Shown: in pieces, positions 1 through 9,700 of the stretch
Numbering within the stretch: position 1 is the stretch's first letter
How the letters are laid out: each line of letters starts with the position of its first letter
Assembly: GCF_017355525.1 (NCBI RefSeq)
Contig: NZ_CP067395.1
Span: 1,240,001-1,304,000, forward strand
DNA length: 64,000 nucleotides
From: Lysobacter enzymogenes
GTDB taxonomy: Bacteria; Pseudomonadota; Gammaproteobacteria; Xanthomonadales; Xanthomonadaceae
Reading direction: 5' to 3'
Program-made: the position numbers and the translations under genes
The notes under the pieces: model-generated
Told to the model about the DNA's origin: nothing
Seen by the model: only the letters and a program-made list of their open reading frames with translations
Database searches by the model: none

Positions 1-496
1 TCCCGGCTGCGCCGGGGGTCGATGCGGCCACGGCGCGGACTCCCCTCCTCGCCGCGTATCGAGTGTGGCCGGAACACTCGGCCTCAGTGTGCACGCAATC
101 GGCGGCAAGACTCAACACGCTTGCGGCCATTTTCGCGCCCACGTCGCGAACGCGCGGCCATGCCCGGGCATCGGCGCGAACCGCCGCGCGCGTTCGCGGC
201 GCGGCGCGGGCCTGGGCGAAAGCCGGCGCGCGCGGGATGTCCGCCGGATTCCGCCGCTGCCGCCGCAACCGCGCCGGACCGGCCGCGCCGCCCGATCGCC
301 GCGATCGGCAAAGCCGGCGCGCGAAATCGCTCACGCCGCGAGTGCGACCGCCGTCGAACTCATGACATATTGCGACGCAGCGTGATTCGCTGTCGCACGT
401 ATGCCAGAAAGCGCGCTGACCCTAGGTCGCGCAACCTTCGTCCTGTCTTGCCGCCGGAGCGCGGCCGCTTTTGGAGGGTCCGGCGCAAGCCGTTGA
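1..496. other. Intergenic, no gene recognised
   Basis: Open frames here are GC-rich frames without start signals or family resemblance. The stretch presumably holds the promoter of the TetR gene that follows, but I see no convincing operator. A GGAGG at about 474-478 lies too far from the ATG at 497 to be a normal ribosome binding site. Confidence 0.5.
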
Positions 497-1285
497 ATGA
501 GCACGAAAATCCTCAACGCCGGCCACACCAAGGCGCGCTTGCTGGAAGCCGCCGAGGCGCTGTTCGTCGAACACGGCTTCGAAGCCATGTCGCTGCGCCA
601 GATCACCACCCTGGCCGGCACCAACCTGGCCGCGGTCAACTACCACTTCGGCGGCAAGGAAGGGCTGATGCAGACCTTGCTGCACGCGCGCCTGGACCGG
701 CTCAACCAGGAGCGCCTGCGCCTGCTGTCGGCGTGCGAGCGCCAGTACGGCGGCGCCGGCCTCGACGCCTCGGCGGTGCTCAGCGCGCTGTTCGTGCCGG
801 CGCTGCGCATGAGCCGCGCCAGCGAGGACGGCAGCGGCTTCGTGCGCCTGCTCGGCCGGGTCTACAGCGATCCCTCGCCGTTCGTGCGCAACTATCTGCG
901 CGAGCACTACGAACCGATCTTCGGCCGCTTCTTCGAGGCGTTCGCGCGGGCCTTGCCGCAGGTGTCGCGCAACGAGCTCGGCATGCGGTTGCACCTGTGT
1001 CTGAAGGCGCTGTCGGGGCTGTTGGCCGGCGAGCGCCTGGACGAGCTGATCGCGTCCTTGTGCATGGGCGAGAAAGTCAGCGACGCGCTGATGCTGGCGC
1101 GGCTGATCAGCCTGATCTCGCCGACCCTGACCGCGCCGTTCGGCGACCGCGAGCAGATCGCCCAGGTCGAGCGCGTGGTGCTGCTGGCCGACGACGCGGC
1201 CGCCGCCGCGGATGCGCAGGCGGCCGGCGCGGGGCGGCCGGCGGGGGTGTTGCCGCCGTGGGCGGTGGAGACGGTGGAGGCTTGA
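497..1285 (+). CDS. TetR/AcrR family transcriptional regulator
   Basis: A 262-residue DNA-binding repressor. Residues about 8-60 form a typical TetR helix-turn-helix (ARLLEAAEALF, then SLRQITTLAGTN and VNYHFGGKEGL). The rest is helical ligand-binding domain with an Ala-rich C-terminal end. It is longer than the usual 190-220 residues because of extra C-terminal helices and the Ala/Pro-rich tail. The ATG at 497 begins just before the helix-turn-helix. The target is unknown: no divergent partner is visible and the neighbouring sugar genes have their own LacI regulator. The family assignment is firm; no ligand or regulon can be inferred. Confidence 0.9.
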   Translation: MSTKILNAGHTKARLLEAAEALFVEHGFEAMSLRQITTLAGTNLAAVNYHFGGKEGLMQTLLHARLDRLNQERLRLLSACERQYGGAGLDASAVLSALFVPALRMSRASEDGSGFVRLLGRVYSDPSPFVRNYLREHYEPIFGRFFEAFARALPQVSRNELGMRLHLCLKALSGLLAGERLDELIASLCMGEKVSDALMLARLISLISPTLTAPFGDREQIAQVERVVLLADDAAAAADAQAAGAGRPAGVLPPWAVETVEA

Positions 1286-1315
1286 TCGTTCGGGGGATTC
1301 GTCGCGATGGAGCCC

Positions 1316-1439
1316 TGGATTCCCGCGTTCGCGGGAATGACGGACCGGAGACGACGCGGCGAGTTCTTTCTACGTCGGCGCGCCCCTAGAACCGCGCCGA
1401 ATCCCTCCTACCGTCATTCCCGCGAACGCGGGAATCCAG
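1316..1439. repeat. Inverted pair of REP-like palindromes
   Basis: Two 29-bp elements, 1316-1344 and 1411-1439, are exact reverse complements. Each contains the palindrome ATTCCCGCG-TT-CGCGGGAAT. They lie between the convergent ends of the TetR gene and the ABC ATPase gene, so they could also act as a bidirectional terminator. No associated REP transposase gene is in the window. Confidence 0.8.
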
Positions 1440-1485
1440 AGACTTCAGCGCGATGCCACCGCAACGCCTGCCCTGACTTCGACAC

Positions 1486-2580
1486 TCAAAGCCGCAACTC
1501 GCTCTCGCGATCGAAGAAATGCATGCGCTCGGCCGCATACGACAAATGCACCGTATCGCCGGCGCGCGGCAGGTGGAACGGCGGCAAGCGCACGACCAGA
1601 TCGCAGCCGCCGCAGCCGAGATTGAGGAAGGCTTCGTTGCCGACCGGCTCGACCACTTCGACCTTGGCCGGCACGGTGTCGGAGCCGGCGTCGGCCAGAT
1701 GCATGTCCTCCGGCCGCAGGCCGACCATCAACTCGCGGCCGATGTAGCCGCGCACCTTCTCCAGCAACTCGCCCTGCGGCCGCAAGCGCAGTTCCACGCC
1801 CTCGCCGATCTTCAGGTGCAGCCCGCCGTCGCGCTCGCTCACCGGCCCCCACAAAATGTTCATCTTCGGGCTGCCGAGAAACGTCGCCACGAACAGGTTG
1901 ACCGGCCGGTTGTAGAGCTCCATCGGCGTATCGATCTGCTGGATCTTGCCGTCCTTCATGACCACGATGCGATGCCCAAGGGTCATCGCCTCGACCTGAT
2001 CGTGGGTGACATAGACCATCGTGGTGCCGAGCTGGCGGTGCAGCCGCGCGATCTCGACCCGCATGGTCATGCGTAGCTTGGCGTCGAGGTTCGACAGCGG
2101 TTCGTCGAGCAGGAACACCTGCGCCTTGCGCACCAGCGCGCGCCCCAGCGCGACGCGCTGGCGCTGGCCGCCGGACAGCGCGGCGGGCTTGCGCTCCAGC
2201 AACGGCTCCAGTTCCAGCATCGCCGCCGCCTCGGCGACTTGCCTGGCGACCTCGGCCTTGCCGAGGCCGCGCAGCTTGAGGCCGAAGCCGAGGTTCTCGG
2301 CCACGGTCATGTGCGGGTACAGCGCATAGCTCTGGAACACCATGGCGATGTCGCGGTCCTTCGGCGGCACCTCGTTGACCAGGCGCTCGCCGATGCGCAG
2401 TTCGCCGCCGCTGATCGATTCCAGCCCCGCGATCATCCGCAGCAGGGTCGACTTGCCGCAACCCGACGGCCCGACCAGCACCAACAGCTCGCCGTCGGCG
2501 ATGTCGAAGCTGGCGTCGGCGACGCCGACATAGCCGTTCGGATAGACCTTGCGCAGATGCTGCAGACTGACCTTCGCCAT
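1486..2580 (-). CDS. ugpC: Sugar ABC transporter ATP-binding protein, MalK/UgpC type
   Basis: A 364-residue cytosolic ATPase that powers a CUT1-type sugar importer. Visible motifs are Walker A GPSGCGKST (37-45), Q-loop FQSYALYPHM, signature LSGGQRQRVALGRAL, Walker B VFLLDEPLSNLD, H-loop THDQ and a C-terminal TOBE/regulatory domain from about 240. It is a lone gene about 7.5 kb from the permease and binding-protein genes, which lack an ATPase of their own. A LacI-type operator 64 bp upstream matches operators in that block, so it is probably the missing subunit. A shared ATPase serving several importers is an alternative. The symbol is by family only. Confidence 0.9.
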   Translation of the reverse strand: MAKVSLQHLRKVYPNGYVGVADASFDIADGELLVLVGPSGCGKSTLLRMIAGLESISGGELRIGERLVNEVPPKDRDIAMVFQSYALYPHMTVAENLGFGLKLRGLGKAEVARQVAEAAAMLELEPLLERKPAALSGGQRQRVALGRALVRKAQVFLLDEPLSNLDAKLRMTMRVEIARLHRQLGTTMVYVTHDQVEAMTLGHRIVVMKDGKIQQIDTPMELYNRPVNLFVATFLGSPKMNILWGPVSERDGGLHLKIGEGVELRLRPQGELLEKVRGYIGRELMVGLRPEDMHLADAGSDTVPAKVEVVEPVGNEAFLNLGCGGCDLVVRLPPFHLPRAGDTVHLSYAAERMHFFDRESELRL

Positions 2581-2643
2581 GAATTCTCCGGACTGAGCGG
2601 GCGCGCGGTGTGCAATCGGCCGCGCCGTGGGCTATTCTGCCCA

Positions 2644-2657
2644 TGTAATCGTTTTCA
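2644..2657. promoter_or_regulatory. LacI-family operator upstream of the ABC ATPase gene
   Basis: TGTAATCGTTTTCA fits the CG-centred TGTAANCGNTTNCA pattern also found at 18103-18116 and 19244-19257. It lies 64 bp before the ATPase start and 336 bp before zwf, within the 413-bp divergent gap 2581-2993. The rest of that gap shows no gene. It may act on both directions, but position favours the ATPase gene. Confidence 0.7.
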
Positions 2658-2993
2658 TGCACGTCCTGTCGCAATCCCTGGCCCGCCGAGCGGGCCGCCA
2701 CGCAGGCCAGCGCCGATGACCGACTTTACCGCTGCCGCTGTCGCGGCCGCTCCTGCCGAGGCCGGTCGCGGCGCACGCGCGCTGCGCGCGCACGCCGCGG
2801 CTCGCCGGCCCGATGCGGCCCGTTCGCGCCGCGACGCGCGTCGGAATCCTTCGTTGCGTCCGCCCTGAGCGGCCGGCGAAAGTTCGCCCGCCGCCCGGGC
2901 AGCGTCTATGCTTGGGCGCCGGTCGCGAACGCCGCTTCGCACCGCCGCCGAGCGGCTTCCGGCTTCCCCCTTTCCTCTTGGTCCGTCCGCTCC

Positions 2994-4415
2994 ATGCACG
3001 ACACTCTGCTGCTGTTCGGCGCCACCGGCGATCTCTCCCAGCGTTACCTGTTCCCCTCGCTGGTCCATCTGTGGCGCGACCGGCTGCTGCCGGCGTCGCT
3101 GCGCATCGTCGCGGTCGGCCGCCAGGAACTGAGCGACGACGAGTTCCGCGCCTGGCTGCGCGAGCGCATGGCCGGCGAGGTCGCCGACGATCCGGCCCTG
3201 GTCGAGGACCTGCTCGCGCGCATCGCCTACGTCTCGGTCGACCTGCGCGACGAATCGGCGATCGCCGCCGCGCTGTCGGCCTACGCCGACCGTCCCAGCG
3301 TCAGTTACCTGGCCACCCCGCCCGACCTGTTCGTGCCGTGCGCCAAGGGCCTGAAGGCCGCCGGCCTGCTCGAAGGCGAGTCGCGGCTGGTGCTGGAAAA
3401 GCCGATCGGCCGCGACCTGGCCTCGGCGCGCGCGATCAACGCCGCGCTGCGCGCCTGCCTGGACGAGTCGCGGATCTTCCGCATCGACCATTACCTCGGC
3501 AAGGCCGCGGTGCAGAACCTGCTCGCGCTGCGCTTCGGCAACACCTTGCTGGAGGCGGTGTGGCAGCACCGCTGGATCGAGTCGGTCGACATCTTCGTCG
3601 GCGAGACCGCCGGCGTGGACGGCCGCGAAGGCTATTACGCCGGCTATGGCGCGCTGCGCGACATGGTCCAGAACCACATGCTGCAACTGCTCGCGCTGAT
3701 CGCGATGGAGCCGCCGTCGGCGCTGGACGCCGATTCGATCCGCGACGAGAAGCGCAAGGTGCTGCGCGCGCTGCGGCCGGTCACGGCCAGCGACGCGGCG
3801 CAGCGTACGGTGCGCGGGCGCTACGGCGCCGGCGTGGTCGAGGGGCGCGCGGTCAAGGGCTTCGTGCACGAGTCGCCGGTGGAAACTTTCGTCGCGGTCG
3901 AGACCTTCATCGACAACTGGCGTTGGGCGGGTGTTCCCTTCCGTTTGGTCACCGGCAAGCGCCTGGCCGAGCGCGCAACCGAGGTGGTGGTGTCGTTCCG
4001 GCCGACCTCGCACTGGCTGTTCGAACGCCCTCGCCGCGGCCGCGAACGCCCGAACCGCCTGCGCATGCGCCTGCAACCCGACGAGACCATCGAACTGGGC
4101 CTGATGGGCAGCCTGGCCGCGCCGGAATGGGGCGCGCTGGAGCTCAAGCCGATGTCGCTGGACCTGTCGATGTCGGCCTCGCCGCAGCGGCGCATCGCTT
4201 ACGAGCGGCTGATCGTCGACGCGCTGCGCGGCAACCAGACCCTGTTCGTGCGCGACGACGAAGTCGAGGCGGCGTGGCAGTGGATCGACAGCATCGAGAG
4301 CGCGTGGAGCGAAACCGCGCAGCCGGCGCTGGAGTATCCCGCCGGTTCCTGGGGCCCGGTCGAAGCCGAGCGTTTCCTCCCGCCCGGCAACGGCGAACGT
4401 GGAGGCGGCGCATGA
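2994..4415 (+). CDS. zwf: Glucose-6-phosphate 1-dehydrogenase
   Basis: A 473-residue cytosolic enzyme that oxidises glucose 6-phosphate to 6-phosphogluconolactone with NAD(P)+. The N-terminal Rossmann motif FGATGDLSQRYLFPSL is at about 8-23, the substrate-site motif RIDHYLGK near 161-168, and the region with EKPIGRDL precedes it. Length is normal. The TGA overlaps the glk ATG (ATGA), which implies translational coupling, and pgl follows glk. The set makes 6-phosphogluconate for the Entner-Doudoroff or pentose phosphate route. edd and eda are not in the window. Confidence 0.97.
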   Translation: MHDTLLLFGATGDLSQRYLFPSLVHLWRDRLLPASLRIVAVGRQELSDDEFRAWLRERMAGEVADDPALVEDLLARIAYVSVDLRDESAIAAALSAYADRPSVSYLATPPDLFVPCAKGLKAAGLLEGESRLVLEKPIGRDLASARAINAALRACLDESRIFRIDHYLGKAAVQNLLALRFGNTLLEAVWQHRWIESVDIFVGETAGVDGREGYYAGYGALRDMVQNHMLQLLALIAMEPPSALDADSIRDEKRKVLRALRPVTASDAAQRTVRGRYGAGVVEGRAVKGFVHESPVETFVAVETFIDNWRWAGVPFRLVTGKRLAERATEVVVSFRPTSHWLFERPRRGRERPNRLRMRLQPDETIELGLMGSLAAPEWGALELKPMSLDLSMSASPQRRIAYERLIVDALRGNQTLFVRDDEVEAAWQWIDSIESAWSETAQPALEYPAGSWGPVEAERFLPPGNGERGGGA

Positions 4416-5401
4416 CCGGCGCGTTGTTGGCCGATATCGGCGGCACCAACGCCCGCTTCGCCCTCGGCACCTCCGACCCGTCCGCGCCGGCGCTGCTGCC
4501 CGACAGCGTGCAGGTGTACGCGGTCGCCGACTTTCCGTCGCTGGCCGACGCCGCGCGCCATTACCTCGACAAGGTCGGCGCCGCGCCGAGTCATGGCGTG
4601 TTCGCGGTGGCCGGGCGGGTCGACGGCGACGAGGCGCGGATCACCAATCATCCGTGGGTGATTTCGGCCGAGCGCACGCGCATCGCGCTGGGATTGACCC
4701 GCATCGACTTGGTCAACGATTTCGCCGCGCAGGCGATGGCGGTGTCGCTGCTCGGCACCGGCGACGTGGTGCCGATCGGCGGCGTGCGCTGGAACGGTTG
4801 GAACGACAGCGGCGACCGCACCTACGCGATCATCGGCCCCGGCACCGGCCTCGGCGTCGGCGCGCTGCTGCGCCGCGACGGGCGTTTCTATCCCTTGCAG
4901 ACCGAAGGCGGCCACGTCAGCTTCGCGCCGAACAATCCCGAGGAGATCGACGTCCTCAAGCGCCTGTCGGGCGAATTCGGCCGGGTGTCGAACGAGCGGC
5001 TGATCAGCGGCAGCGGCCTGGTCAACCTGCACCGCGCGCTGAGCCAGATCGCCGGCGAAGACCCCGGCCCCTTGCAGCCGCAGGACATCACCGCGATGGC
5101 GCGCGAAGGCGACGTGCGCTGCCTGCGCGCGATCGACGTGTTCTGCGCGGTGTTCGGCGCCGCCGCGGGCGACCTCGTCCTCACGCTCGGCGCCTGGGAC
5201 GGCGTATTCCTGCCCGGCGGCCTGGTGCCCAAGCTGATGCCGTGGCTGGCGCACTCGGGCTTCCGCCAGCGCTTCGAGCACAAGGGCCGGTTCTCGCCGA
5301 CGATGGCGCGGGTGCCGACCCTGGCGGTGACCCATCCGCAGCCCGGCCTGCTCGGCGCCGCCGCGCTGGCCGCGCAATGCGCGCTCAAAGCCGCGGCATA
5401 A
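4412..5401 (+). CDS. glk: Glucokinase
   Basis: A 329-residue cytosolic enzyme of the bacterial Glk family that phosphorylates glucose with ATP. Motifs are the N-terminal phosphate loop LADIGGTNARFAL (5-17), NHPWVIS, LVNDFAAQA, the GPGTGLGVG loop and EGGHVSFAPNN. The start is the ATG overlapping the zwf stop; longer upstream frames run through zwf in another frame. With zwf and pgl it channels free glucose, probably released by the glycosidases encoded downstream, into 6-phosphogluconate. Confidence 0.96.
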   Translation: MTGALLADIGGTNARFALGTSDPSAPALLPDSVQVYAVADFPSLADAARHYLDKVGAAPSHGVFAVAGRVDGDEARITNHPWVISAERTRIALGLTRIDLVNDFAAQAMAVSLLGTGDVVPIGGVRWNGWNDSGDRTYAIIGPGTGLGVGALLRRDGRFYPLQTEGGHVSFAPNNPEEIDVLKRLSGEFGRVSNERLISGSGLVNLHRALSQIAGEDPGPLQPQDITAMAREGDVRCLRAIDVFCAVFGAAAGDLVLTLGAWDGVFLPGGLVPKLMPWLAHSGFRQRFEHKGRFSPTMARVPTLAVTHPQPGLLGAAALAAQCALKAAA

Positions 5402-5414
5402 CCGACAACCGCCC

Positions 5415-5440
5415 CGTGTAGGAGCGGCGCAAGCCGCGAC
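5415..5440. repeat. Dispersed GTAGGAGCGGCGCAAGCC-type repeat, single copy
   Basis: One copy of a short repeat with an internal palindrome (GCGGC-GCAA-GCCGC). Related copies occur as inverted pairs at 28287-28648. It sits directly behind glk. Confidence 0.6.
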
Positions 5441-5473
5441 CCGGCCCCCGCAACCGCCGATGCGATCCAATCG

Positions 5474-5501
5474 AAGGCCGCCCTCACCCGGGCGGCCTTT
5501 T
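5474..5501 (+). terminator. Rho-independent terminator after glk
   Basis: A perfect 10-bp stem, AAGGCCGCCC/GGGCGGCCTT, with a 6-nt loop is followed by T residues. It suggests zwf-glk ends here and pgl has its own promoter in 5502-5720. Apart from this and the repeat at 5415, the 319-bp gap 5402-5720 shows no gene. Confidence 0.75.
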
Positions 5502-5720
5502 CGCTGCGCCCGATAAAACCGGCAGCCGCTTTTCCATGAAAGAAACTTCGTCTCCGAACGCTTGCGCCAAACCCGCACCGAACCGGCCCAGCGATCCCGC
5601 AACGGCCAACGCGAGCGCGCCGCCCACCGACGCACTGCGCACTTCAACCGCCCGCACATGAGGCATCAGTCACATTCAGTCAGCACACCGGCTTAAACCG
5701 CCGCATGCGAAGATCGCCGC

Positions 5721-6467
5721 ATGCTCGACGATTCCCGCCCCGTCCCGCACGATCCCGCCCAGCGCGAGGCCGCGCCTTATCGCTGGCACGAACACCGCAA
5801 CGCCGACGCCTGGACCTGGGCCAGCGCGGTGGCGATCGCCGCCGAACTGCGTCGCGACCTCGCCCGGCGCCCGCGCGTGCGCCTGCTGCTGTCCGGCGGC
5901 ACCACGCCGGCGCCGGTCTACCGCGCGCTGGCGCGCGCGCCGCTGGACTGGGCGCGGGTCGACGTCGCCTTGGTCGACGAACGCTGGCTGCAACCGAGCG
6001 ACCCCGACAGCAACGCCTGGCTGGTGCGCACCAACCTGCTGCGCGACAACGCCGCGATGGCGCGCTTCGAATCGCTGACCCGCCCCGGCCACGGCATGGA
6101 GGAAGCGGTGTCCTTCGCCAACGCCCACGCCCGCCAACCGGTCAGCGCGGTGGCGCTGGGCATGGGCGAAGACGGCCACACCGCGTCGCTGTTCCCCGGC
6201 ATGGCGGCGCTGGATCGGGTGTTGAACTCGCGCCAGCCGTACGTCGCCATCGATGCCGGCGGCTCCGCGGGCGCGAAGCAATGGAGCAAGCGCATCAGCC
6301 TGACCCCGGCCGGGCTGGCGCTGGCGCAATCGCGGTTCCTGCTGATCCAGGGCAAGGCCAAGCGCGAGGTGTTCCGGCAGGCGCTGGCCGATGGCGATGT
6401 GAAGCGTTATCCGGTGTTGTTGGCGATGCAGGGCGAGGTGCCGTTGGATGTGCATTGGTGCGCGTGA
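5721..6467 (+). CDS. pgl: 6-phosphogluconolactonase
   Basis: A 248-residue enzyme of the SOL/DevB family that hydrolyses 6-phosphogluconolactone, the Zwf product. Motifs are RLLLSGGTTPAPVYRAL (about 54-70), VALVDERWL and GMGEDGHTASLFPG (about 153-166). Length is normal for the family. It follows zwf-glk on the same strand after a terminator and a 319-bp gap, so it may be transcribed separately. Confidence 0.95.
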   Translation: MLDDSRPVPHDPAQREAAPYRWHEHRNADAWTWASAVAIAAELRRDLARRPRVRLLLSGGTTPAPVYRALARAPLDWARVDVALVDERWLQPSDPDSNAWLVRTNLLRDNAAMARFESLTRPGHGMEEAVSFANAHARQPVSAVALGMGEDGHTASLFPGMAALDRVLNSRQPYVAIDAGGSAGAKQWSKRISLTPAGLALAQSRFLLIQGKAKREVFRQALADGDVKRYPVLLAMQGEVPLDVHWCA

Positions 6468-6545
6468 GGGCGGTGCTTGGCGACCGGGTCGCAAGACGTC
6501 GGGCCTGAAGTCCCTTCTACAACAACGACCGGCCTCTCACCAGGA

Positions 6546-6630
6546 CGTCATCCCCGCGAAAGCGGGGATCCAGGGCTTTATCGCAGCATGGCTCTGAAGT
6601 CTCTGGATCCCCGCTTTCGCGGGGATGACG
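6546..6630. repeat. Inverted pair of REP-like palindromes
   Basis: The 28-bp elements 6546-6573 and 6603-6630 are reverse complements, each with the hairpin ATCCCCGC-n-GCGGGGAT. They separate the convergent pgl and glycosidase-like genes. They resemble the pair at 1316-1439 in layout but differ in core sequence. Confidence 0.8.
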
Positions 6631-6714
6631 ACTTCCAAACAGCGCTTTGAAGCGGAAGGCGCCTCGCGCCCGACGCTCTGCGTCGACACCGTTACCCCAG
6701 CGCAAGCGCCGAAC

Positions 6715-9700
6715 TCATTCCACCTCGACCGTCACCCGCGCCGGCACCCGCTCGATCTTGAGCTCGCCGTCCTTCCATTCGCGCGCTTTGCCATCGACCA
6801 GCGTGCGCCCCGGCGCCGTCGCCAACGGCCATTTCAACGCCACCCCGCCCGGCGGCAGACGCAGCCCCGATTCCAGTTCGAACGACACCTGCGCCCCGCT
6901 GCGGCGCAAGCGATACCCCAACGCACCGTACGGCGTGCGCAACCCCGACACGCTCACGCCCTCGCCGTCGAGCCACGCCGCCGGCACGCCCGCGGCCAGC
7001 ACCAGCGACCGATCGAGGTCGCGGGTGTAGGCGAACATCTCCAGCACCGAGCGCACATAGTCCGACTCGACCCAGGCGTGCGGCAGGTCGCCGACGAAGA
7101 ACGGCTTGCGCGGCGTGCGCGAGACCACTTCGGCCCACTGGTTCCAGCCGCGCGGCTGCTGGTCCTTGAAGAAGAAATCCAGCGCCTCGTGCGCGCGCTC
7201 GCGCCAGCCCAGGCGGACGAAGCTGCCGACCGTGCGCAGTTCGTAAGGCGTGTAGTCCTTCCATTCGCGGCGGCCGTCGCGGCGGTCGACGAACTCCTTC
7301 CAGTAACGCTCGAACGTGTTGTCGAGCAGCGGCTGCGGCAGCCGGCCCTGTTCGCCGCCGGGCGCCAGCGCGATGGTGGTCGAGGTGGCGTCGAAATCGC
7401 CGAGCTCGGCCGCGCCGGGGATGTAGTCGATGCCGTGGCGGCGCGCGGCGTGGTCGATGGATGCGTACAGATCGGTGCGGAACTCATCGCGCGAGGCGGC
7501 GAACGCGCGCGCTTCCTCGTCCTTGCCCAACCACGTCGCGATCTCGACCGCGTCCTTGTAGCCGCGCAGCGCCCAGAAATTGTCCCAGTACGAATGCATC
7601 GGCTTGGCCGAATAGCCTTCGTGGCTGATCGAAGCCGGCATCATTCCGTAAAAGGCCGGATCGCGCGCGCGATTGGCCTCGGTACGCTCGCTCGCGCGCA
7701 GCTGATCCATGTAGCGCACCGCGCCGACCACGTGCGGCCACATCTGCGCCAGCAGCGCGCGGTTGCGGTCGTAGCGGTATTGCTCGGCGATGGCGAAGAT
7801 CAGCTCGCCGTGGCTGTCGTTCTCCGGCACCGGGTCGCTGCCGCGGTCGTCGACGCAGCACGGCACCTTGCCGTTGGCGAACTGGTACGGCGCGTACCAG
7901 CGCAGGAATTGTTCGGCCACGTCCTCGCGGCCGAGCCGCAGCAGGCCTTCGTTGATCATCGCGCCGTCGCGGATCCAGGCGCGCGCGTACGAGCGCGTGC
8001 CCGGCTGCAGGCGCGGGCCGGTGCGGCTGATCAGCATGTGCGCCAGCGCGGTGCGCAGCGTATCGACCACGTGCTGGCCGGCGGCCGGCACCCGCAGCGC
8101 GACCCGGTCGAGCTTGTCGCGCCACTGTTGCGCGACCAGTGCCTGGCGCGCGGCGACTTCGGCGGCATCGCCGAAGCCGCCCTCGTCCGCGCCGATCAGC
8201 GCGCTGCTCCAGACGAACTCGCGCGACTGGCCGGGCTGCAACGTAACGCGATAGACCAGCGCGCCGGACGCCATCGCGTTGCGGTCGTTGTCGACGGCGG
8301 TCTGGACCGAACCGCCGAAGCGGCCCAGGAACTCGGCTTCGGCGCTGCAGGCCGCGCACGAACGCGCCCAATCGGCCTGCGCCAACAGCTTGACCACGTC
8401 GCCATGATCGAAGGTCGCCGCCAGCGTCGCATCGGCGGCGCTGGCCTGGATCCGCCGCGACGCCAGCCGCCCGTCGCCGCCTTCGACACTGAAACCGTGC
8501 TTGTCGCTGCGCAGGCTGCGGATGCGGCTGACGCCGCCGACCTGACTGAGGAACTGGGTCGGCGGATTGACCTGCAACGGCCGCAGCGCCAGCACGAACT
8601 GGTAGCTGCGCGGTTGCGCGCCGGTGTTGGTCAGTCGGTAACGCGCCATCAAGCGCGAACCGCCGCCGCTGTCGCGGCGGTCGTCGGCGAAGGCGGTGAT
8701 GTCGAGACCGAACTGCGGATGCTTCCAATGCGAGGACGGAATCGGCAGATAGCCGTCCTGCAAAGTCTGCGAGACCTGCGCATCGGCCCAGGTCGCCAGC
8801 TTGCCGTCGCTGACCACGAACGGCTCGAGACTGAAAGCGCCCTTGCCGACTTCGATCGCGCCGTCTTCGCCGATCAGCGCCTGATCGGTGCCGCCGTCGA
8901 CGCCGATCAAGGTCCAATACGGCTGCTCGCCGCTGAACCCGCGCGGGTAGCGGCCGCGCGGCGCTTCCGCGGCGACGGCGCGGACGAAATCGTTCGGCGT
9001 GGCGGCGAACGCCAGCGGCTTGACCTCGAACTCCGCCAGCGCGATCTCCGCCTTCGGCCCGCCCCGCGCGGTGAGGCGCAGGTAGCGCGCCTGCGCTTCG
9101 GGCAGCGCGATGAAATCCGCATCGCCGTCGCCATCGCCGAGCGCGGCGGCATCGCGCCAGCGCTGGCCGTCGTCGGACAGCGCCAACCGATACGCCGACG
9201 CGTAGGCGTCGCCGAGCCAGCGCAGCACCACGCCGCCGAGTTCGCGCGAGCGGCCCAGGTCGACGGTCAACTGCGGCGGCGCGGCCGGATCGAGCTTGGC
9301 CCGCCACGCGCTGTCGCGCTTGCCGTCGACCGCGTTGCCCGCCGCGCCGCCCGGCAGCGCCGCGTTCGCGCTGGCGCGTGCCAGATACGGCCCGCCCGGA
9401 TCGACCGGCAACGGCTGCAGGCTCAGCGAATCGAAACACACCGAGCCCTTGCCGCCGGCGCTGTTGTAAATGGTGAATTCGAGCTTGGCGCTGCGGCGCA
9501 AGCTCGGATCCGGATCGGGGCCCCAGGCGCGCGAGATGTGCCGCTTCTTGTAGACCACCGGCGTCCACTGCTTCGGGTAGTCGTAACGCGGCGTGTTGAC
9601 CCACCACACGTTGTCGCCGCTGGCGTCGACCAGCTTGAACTGCAGGTCGTTGGCCGGCGAATCGCCGCGCAGTTGGAACGCGAACTGGTAGTTGTCGGGA

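Noticed and set aside
1316..1439. Insertion-sequence terminal repeats
   Set aside because: Only about 66 bp lie between the inverted elements and no transposase is present. A second pair with the same layout at 6546-6630 fits REP elements better.
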